Origin: CAZNSX01 sp964575845
GTDB lineage: Bacteria > UBA8248 > CAZNSX01
NCBI GenBank assembly: GCA_964575845.1
Contig: CAZNSX010000008.1
Coordinates: 62,001-126,000, forward strand
Direction: 5' to 3'
DNA: 64,000 nt
The notes beneath the pieces are model-generated. The model searched no databases, had not been told where the DNA came from, and was given only the letters and a program-made list of their open reading frames with translations. Within the stretch, counting starts at the first letter, position 1, and the number at the start of each line of letters is the position of its first letter. The translations under genes were made by a program, and so were the position numbers. Positions 59,983 to 64,000 of the stretch are shown here, in pieces.

Positions 59983-60546
59983 ATGAAATTCATAGATGAA
60001 AGGGGAAAGCTCTTTGGATTGGTCAACATAGTTGACTTTCTGATCTTGCTCTTTATCATCGTCTGTGTTCCTCTTTTTCTTTATAGCTACCGCTTTTACA
60101 ATCAAAAGGCCCTGGCTAAGAACCCTCCCCCTGAGGTCCTGGAAGCTCAGCGGGTCACCGTGCTCTTTAAGACCGACCCCATTCCGGAATACCTGGCCAA
60201 GGCTATAAGCGCAGGGACCATTGGCAAATTTGGACTCGGAGGGGGGGGAAGCTTTTCGGCGGGAACCGAAAGGCTTAGCGTTGGGATTGCCGAGGTCGAG
60301 AAGGTTATCAGCGTCGAGCCCCAGAAGGTCTTTGTGATCGATAAACAGCAGTGGCGTTACGTAATGGTGCCGCATCCAACGATGAAAGAGGTGGTCGTGC
60401 AGCTCAAGGTCAAAAGGATCCCCAAGTTTCTTAAGCTCGCAAGGCGTTTTCTTTTCAAATCGCTCTTCTTTGACCTGGAAGGTGTCATCATCGATATCAT
60501 TCCACCGAAGGACTTGCGGAACTTCCCACCCGAGTCGAGTCCCTGA
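59983..60546 (+). CDS. DUF4330-family protein
   Basis: A 187-residue protein starting MKFIDERGKLFGLVNIVDFL, one membrane helix (about residues 15-36), then a predicted periplasmic domain with VTVLFKTDPIPEYLAKAISA and VFVIDKQQWRYVMVPHPTMK. This matches the DUF4330 pattern found in polysaccharide gene clusters. The function is unknown. It follows an intergenic stretch of 145 bases and precedes another small membrane protein. Confidence 0.8.
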   Translation: MKFIDERGKLFGLVNIVDFLILLFIIVCVPLFLYSYRFYNQKALAKNPPPEVLEAQRVTVLFKTDPIPEYLAKAISAGTIGKFGLGGGGSFSAGTERLSVGIAEVEKVISVEPQKVFVIDKQQWRYVMVPHPTMKEVVVQLKVKRIPKFLKLARRFLFKSLFFDLEGVIIDIIPPKDLRNFPPESSP

Positions 60547-60601
60547 TTTTTTTACTGCGGCGCCAGAAAAAGAGAGTCTGGCGCGGCTTCTGAAAAAAAT
60601 T

Positions 60602-61219
60602 ATGGCCTCTCCCATCCGCCCCTTCCTCTCGAAGGTTTCTCTCGCTTTTCGGGAAAGTTTTATCCTCTCACTTATTGGAACTTCCTTCAGGGGTTATTGC
60701 AGGCTAGTGGAGGGACTGGAGAGGAACATAGCCAAAGTTTTTGCAAAGATTCCAACGAGCCCGAGGAAGCAGGGGGAGGAGGCGCCGCCGACCCCGGAAG
60801 AAACCCCCAGACCCATGCTCGATTCAGGCCTCCTCGTGGGCTCCACGCTCGGCCTCTTAACCAAGGTCGCAGACATCGGCAAGGACTCTTTCGCCTGTAA
60901 TGCCCCCAAAGAAGCCTTCTGGGGTTCCCGGGAACGGGTGCTAATGGCGGCGGGGCTTATAATCCTGGGAGCAGGAGCCAGCCTATTGCTTCTGGAAATA
61001 ATAGATAGAAAGGCACTCTCCCTGAGCTACCTCCCGCTCCTTATCCTCCTGACGGTGGCCGGCCTTGCTTTCCTTCGGGGAGGTGCCAAGCTGGAGGAAG
61101 GCTATCGAAGAAGTCTCCTTGGAAGGCTGCGCGGAAAACCCAGGGATGAAAAAAGAAGGCCTTCTAGCGATTGCACATCACGGGAGGGCCCCCTTTCAGG
61201 CCAGGGGGAAAAAGCTTGA
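60602..61219 (+). CDS. membrane protein of a polysaccharide cluster, family not recognised
   Basis: A 205-residue protein. The start is uncertain; the ATG at 60602 is the first convincing one. The N-terminal half is soluble and basic (SPIRPFLSKVSLAFRESFIL), with a proline-rich acidic linker near residue 60-75. Two hydrophobic helices follow, VLMAAGLIILGAGASLLLLE and YLPLLILLTVAGLAFLRGG, and then a charged tail. Partners like this often follow DUF4330 proteins. A role in chain length control or transport is only a guess. Confidence 0.55.
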   Translation: MASPIRPFLSKVSLAFRESFILSLIGTSFRGYCRLVEGLERNIAKVFAKIPTSPRKQGEEAPPTPEETPRPMLDSGLLVGSTLGLLTKVADIGKDSFACNAPKEAFWGSRERVLMAAGLIILGAGASLLLLEIIDRKALSLSYLPLLILLTVAGLAFLRGGAKLEEGYRRSLLGRLRGKPRDEKRRPSSDCTSREGPLSGQGEKA

Positions 61220-61347
61220 TCCCTTCTCAGGGCTTCACCCAAAATTTCGGAAGCCGCCGTCTTCCGGTAAAGTTGTGAGCGGCAGCGCCTCGCCTTGGTT
61301 TGAATAAACTCTTCCCCCTCATGGCAGAATCCTCTCCGACAATCCCC

Positions 61348-61377
61348 TTGTTCTCGCAAGGGGAGCGATGCTATAGT
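61348..61377 (+). promoter_or_regulatory. possible promoter of the GT2 gene
   Basis: TTGTTC (61348-61353), 18-base spacer, TATAGT (61372-61377). A hairpin CCCCTTG/CAAGGGG (61344-61363) overlaps the -35 region. The rest of the 243-base gap shows no gene. Confidence 0.4.
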
Positions 61378-61462
61378 GCTGTCGCCTGATGAACCCGCGG
61401 AACAAGAATCCCAAGCGCAAAAGTTCCGTTGAATTCCTTGCAGCATCCAGAGGCCTTCCACC

Positions 61463-62245
61463 TTGCCCGCTGTGATCGCCTTCTGCCTTCCCGCCTATAA
61501 TGAGGGGAAAAATATTCCCCCCCTCTTGGGAAAGATTGAAGCGAGATCTCTCCAGGAGGGGTGGCACGTTCGAGTCTTTCTCGTCGATGATGGGAGCACG
61601 GATGACACCGCAGAGGCGGCGGCCTCCTTTGAAGGGCGCCTTCCCATCACCATCCTGAGTAATGGCATTAACTTGGGACTGGGTCGGGCTCTCCGCCGGG
61701 GAATCCTGAGAACTCTTGAGGAACTCGGGGATGAAGACGTCCTTATCACCATGGATGCCGATAATACCCACGACCCCAGCCACTGCGTTGCCATGCTTGA
61801 GGCTCTTCGAGCTGGGAGCGATGTGGTCATAGCCTCCCGCTTTCGGGAGGGGGCAAGGGAGATAGGGCTCTCCCTCTTCCGCCGTCTTCTCAGCCGCTGT
61901 GCCCGTTTCGTGCTGAGCAGTTTCTTCAGGACCCAGAATGTGAGGGACTACACCTGCGGCTTCAGAGCATACCGCGGGGGCCTGCTGAAGCGGGCTCAAC
62001 GTGCTTACGGGGATGCCTTCATGACGGCCCCAGGATTCTCGGTCATGTCTGAGATCCTGCTTAAACTCCGGCCCCTCAACCCGACGATAGCCGAGGTCCC
62101 GCTGACCCTTAACTATGACCTCAAACGGGGCAGGAGCAAGCTGGCCATAATAAAAACCATCATGGAGTACTTTTTGACGTTGAACAGGGTCTACCGGCAA
62201 GTGCGAAAGGTTGGGCTTGCCCAGGCCCATAGAGAGAGGAAATAG
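61463..62245 (+). CDS. glycosyltransferase family 2, dolichol-phosphate-mannose-synthase-like
   Basis: A 260-residue GT-A enzyme starting with TTG (GTG at 61472 is the alternative). It reads VIAFCLPAYNEGKNIPPLLG, then VFLVDDGSTDDTAEAAASFE and the metal-binding VLITMDADNTHDPSH. The conserved VRDYTCGFRAYRGG segment is typical of polyprenyl-phosphate sugar synthases. There is no long C-terminal membrane domain. It could make the polyprenyl-phosphate sugar used by the GT39-like enzymes upstream, an attractive but inferred link. Confidence 0.87.
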   Translation: MPAVIAFCLPAYNEGKNIPPLLGKIEARSLQEGWHVRVFLVDDGSTDDTAEAAASFEGRLPITILSNGINLGLGRALRRGILRTLEELGDEDVLITMDADNTHDPSHCVAMLEALRAGSDVVIASRFREGAREIGLSLFRRLLSRCARFVLSSFFRTQNVRDYTCGFRAYRGGLLKRAQRAYGDAFMTAPGFSVMSEILLKLRPLNPTIAEVPLTLNYDLKRGRSKLAIIKTIMEYFLTLNRVYRQVRKVGLAQAHRERK

Positions 62246-62302
62246 AGGACTCCTCGCTTTCCCCTATCAATTTGCTAGTGACCCCTGGCGGTGGCTTTCC
62301 TT

Positions 62303-62308
62303 TATAAT
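62303..62308 (+). promoter_or_regulatory. possible -10 box before the deacetylase gene
   Basis: A perfect TATAAT about 70 bases before the deacetylase start, with no clear -35 at the right distance. An inverted repeat CCCCAG/CTGGGG follows nearby. Confidence 0.3.
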
Positions 62309-62378
62309 AATCTCTCCTTCCCCAGACCGTGGGGCTGGGGCTTAAAGTTTAAAGGCCCGAGGGTGAGCAAGAGGTCTG

Positions 62379-63374
62379 ATGCCTCGGGGAGGTTCTCACT
62401 CTCCACGAACCGGGCTCCTCAGGAGGGAGGAATTGCTTAAGCCGCAGGGAGTGATATCCGTAGATTGCGACTCGGTAAGTGATTATCTGGCCACCTATAA
62501 CTACCCCTTCTCCCTGACCCCTTCTGACCCGACCTACACTGAGGGGCTCCCCAGGTTATTGGACATTTTGGATAAGCACGGGGTGAGGGGTACCTTTTTC
62601 CTCGTGGGAAGGGAGATGCAGAAGCGAAGCCACAGGGCTACCATCCGGAGGATAGTGGAGTCGGGACATGAGGTAGCTAACCACACCATGAACCATCATC
62701 CGAACTTCGGGGGACTCTCCCGAGAGGAAAAGGTCGAAGAAATAGAAAATATGGCCAGGGCCGCCGAGGATCTAACGGGCCAGAAGGTGGTGGGCTTCAG
62801 GGCGCCCGTCCACTGGATAGACCGGGTCACGATGGACGTCCTCGAGGAGAGGGGCTACCTCTATGACTCGTCGATATACCCCTCTTTCTTTTTCCCTCTC
62901 CAGCAGGCGATAATCCGCTGGAAGGCCAGGGACAAGAGGTCGAAAATACATCGGGGGAATGCCCTCTGGAACTTCTCCCCTAAAGGGCCTTTCAGACCGC
63001 ATGAGAAGTACATCTGGCTGAGGGGAAAGAGAAATATCGTTGAGATACCCCTGAGTGTGGTCCCTTTTCTGAACCTTCCCTTTTACGGGACCTTCGTGCT
63101 TTTCTCTGGCATCCTTTACTTCAGAGTCGGGCTCAGCCTCATCCGTCTTTTCGCCGGGCGGGTGGTTTTCCAGTATCACCCCATAGAGGTTCTCGGCCTG
63201 GAGGACAGGGTCGACCCTCGCCTGAGCCGGCTTCCCGGACTGAAAAGGGGTGCCAGGGAGAAGATGAAGATGATAGATTACTGTATCGGTCTGATGGCTC
63301 GTCATTTCAACCTGTGTCCGGCCAGAGAGCTTGCCGCGAGTTATCTCGAAGAGTGCAGGCGAGAGCAAGGTTAA
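62379..63374 (+). CDS. polysaccharide deacetylase (NodB-homology)
   Basis: A 331-residue CE4-family enzyme that would remove acetyl or formyl groups from a sugar. The first motif is GVISVDCDSVSDY, where the aspartates supply base and metal ligand. The second is SGHEVANHTMNHHPNF with the two metal histidines. VGFRAPVHWIDRVTMDVL supplies the third motif. The C-terminal third is longer than the minimal domain and includes a YHPIEVLGLED segment, like the PuuE/ArnD-type group. Neighbouring glycan genes suggest a surface polymer or lipid-linked sugar as substrate. Confidence 0.87.
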   Translation: MPRGGSHSPRTGLLRREELLKPQGVISVDCDSVSDYLATYNYPFSLTPSDPTYTEGLPRLLDILDKHGVRGTFFLVGREMQKRSHRATIRRIVESGHEVANHTMNHHPNFGGLSREEKVEEIENMARAAEDLTGQKVVGFRAPVHWIDRVTMDVLEERGYLYDSSIYPSFFFPLQQAIIRWKARDKRSKIHRGNALWNFSPKGPFRPHEKYIWLRGKRNIVEIPLSVVPFLNLPFYGTFVLFSGILYFRVGLSLIRLFAGRVVFQYHPIEVLGLEDRVDPRLSRLPGLKRGAREKMKMIDYCIGLMARHFNLCPARELAASYLEECRREQG

Positions 63375-63414
63375 AGAAGAGAAGATAGTCGAGCTGAAGG
63401 AAAGGGAGTCAGGG

Positions 63415-63915
63415 GTGTCCTGGGCGGATAAGGTGGTCGAGGAGTTCAAGGCAACGGGAACCCGTTTCATCGTCACACTTCCCGATAGCTGGCTCGCCGA
63501 GCTCATAAGCCTTGTCGAGAGGGACCCGGAGCTGCGCCACGTGCCCGTGGCCCGCGAGGAAGAGGGGGTGGGCATCTGCTGCGGAGCCGCCCTGGCGGGA
63601 AGGCGGGCAGCCCTGCTCATTCAAAACGCCGGGCTATTAAGCAGCGGGGGTGCCCTGACGAACCTTGCCCTTTCCTACGGCATCCCCTTCCTTCTCTTGG
63701 TGGCCGATAGGGGAAGGGCCGATGACGCGCTTCCCCATCACGTGCCTAAGGCCCGGGCTACCCGGCCCATGCTGGGGGCTCTGGGGTTACCCTGCCGGGA
63801 GCTCCAGGCTCCTCTCGGGGGTGCCCTCAAGAGCGCCTGGGAGGAGGCCGAAAGGGAAGGAAAGCCCCTGGTTCTCCTCATAACGAAAAAGGTGGTGGAC
63901 TCATCCGATGGATAG
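63415..63915 (+). CDS. thiamine-diphosphate decarboxylase, PYR (alpha) subunit, sulfopyruvate/phosphonopyruvate type
   Basis: A 166-residue N-terminal-type TPP domain. I start at the GTG at 63415 behind GGGAG, giving the length usual for ComD-like alpha subunits; a TTG at 63331 in the preceding gene would add 28 residues. Marks are FIVTLPDSWLAELISLVERD, VPVAREEEGVGICCGAALAG (with the catalytic glutamate that activates TPP) and LIQNAGLLSSGGALTNLALS. The enzyme decarboxylates a sulfo- or phosphono-pyruvate-like acid, so a phosphonate or sulfonate may be made here. It overlaps the beta subunit gene by eight bases. Confidence 0.82.
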   Translation: MSWADKVVEEFKATGTRFIVTLPDSWLAELISLVERDPELRHVPVAREEEGVGICCGAALAGRRAALLIQNAGLLSSGGALTNLALSYGIPFLLLVADRGRADDALPHHVPKARATRPMLGALGLPCRELQAPLGGALKSAWEEAEREGKPLVLLITKKVVDSSDG

Positions 63916-64000
63916 GCGCGAGGCCTTCGCAGAGCTGGCCAAGAGGGTAAAGGATGAGCTCGTCGTTTGCGGCATCGGGGCTCAGAGCGTCTATTGGTAT
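63908..64000 (+). CDS. thiamine-diphosphate decarboxylase, PP (beta) subunit, partial
   Basis: The first 31 codons only: MDRREAFAELAKRVKDELVV then CGIGAQSVYWY, cut by the window end. The start and the alpha subunit before it match the beta subunit of sulfopyruvate-decarboxylase-like enzymes, in which GIG...WY opens the TPP-binding domain. The ATG overlaps the alpha stop. Confidence 0.6.
   Translation, partial: MDRREAFAELAKRVKDELVVCGIGAQSVYWY

Noticed and set aside
61319..62230. 303-codon minus-strand ORF opposite the GT2 gene
   Set aside because: The plus strand encodes a complete GT2 enzyme with its metal-binding DAD motif.
1..64000. CRISPR arrays and tRNA or rRNA genes
   Set aside because: No regularly spaced repeats and no cloverleaf or rRNA sequence were seen in the intergenic regions on either strand.

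Overview
The window is a 64 kb, mostly high-GC stretch from a Gram-negative (diderm) bacterium that makes heptose-containing lipopolysaccharide. The evidence is waaC/waaF-type heptosyltransferases, the heptose nucleotide pathway, MsbA, LptF/LptG and several lipoproteins. A tungsten-type aldehyde:ferredoxin oxidoreductase, ScdA-like and DUF1858 redox proteins, and an FNR-type operator suggest an anaerobic or facultative life style. A Desulfobacterota-like or neighbouring phylum would fit, but no rRNA or marker gene is present to settle it.

Layout. (1) 1-20493, minus strand: one long LPS/surface-glycan operon, read from a strong promoter at 20539-20567. It holds waaF, gmhB, the split heptokinase and adenylyltransferase, waaC, a sugar epimerase, a Trm112-like protein, a KdtX-like glycosyltransferase, three related GT4 enzymes around msbA, a NodU/WapO-like carbamoyltransferase, a CgeB-like transferase, a B12-binding radical SAM protein, further GT4 enzymes, two methyltransferases and an O-antigen ligase cut by the window edge. 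(2) 20640-23725, plus: lptF, lptG and a lipoprotein, divergent from the LPS operon. (3) 24041-26498: an isopropylmalate/homocitrate-synthase-family enzyme and an M24 peptidase. (4) 26574-28290, minus: a small redox operon (oxidase-subunit-I-like membrane protein, DUF1858, cupin, DUF542 and a decayed gene) behind an FNR-like site at class II spacing. (5) 28622-36145, plus: an M48 lipoprotein, a Gfo/Idh oxidoreductase, then an RND efflux adaptor and pump with a VOC protein, closed by a clear terminator.

(6) 36214-39958: an AT-richer island. Its core is a small HTH regulator, a 263-residue protein of unknown family whose supported start gives an N-terminal Met-Gly, and a QueC-like (QatC/Cap9-like) protein carrying an extra C-terminal PD-(D/E)XK-like nuclease domain. 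Next to these lie the broken start of a restriction/helicase gene and a decayed Y1-type transposase. I read it as a compact Qat-like anti-phage module. This is the best candidate for an undescribed system in the window.

(7) 39959-43567, minus: an AOR - MoaD-like - LarA-like operon. The LarA homologue lacks both racemase histidines. (8) 43854-45020 inositol-phosphate synthase with a long structured leader, and 45439-47718 an orphan molybdenum hydroxylase large subunit. (9) 47798-50631: two TPR envelope proteins. (10) 50770-51487: two decayed IS1-like transposase tails around a small membrane-protein ORF. (11) 51786-64000, plus: a second surface-glycan region with a flippase-like membrane protein, ATP-grasp enzyme, three polytopic GT39-type proteins, a low-GC methyltransferase, DUF4330, a dolichol-P-mannose-synthase-like GT2, polysaccharide deacetylase, and sulfopyruvate-decarboxylase-like alpha and (partial) beta subunits.

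All assignments come from reading the sequence and from recalled family motifs. No database search was run.
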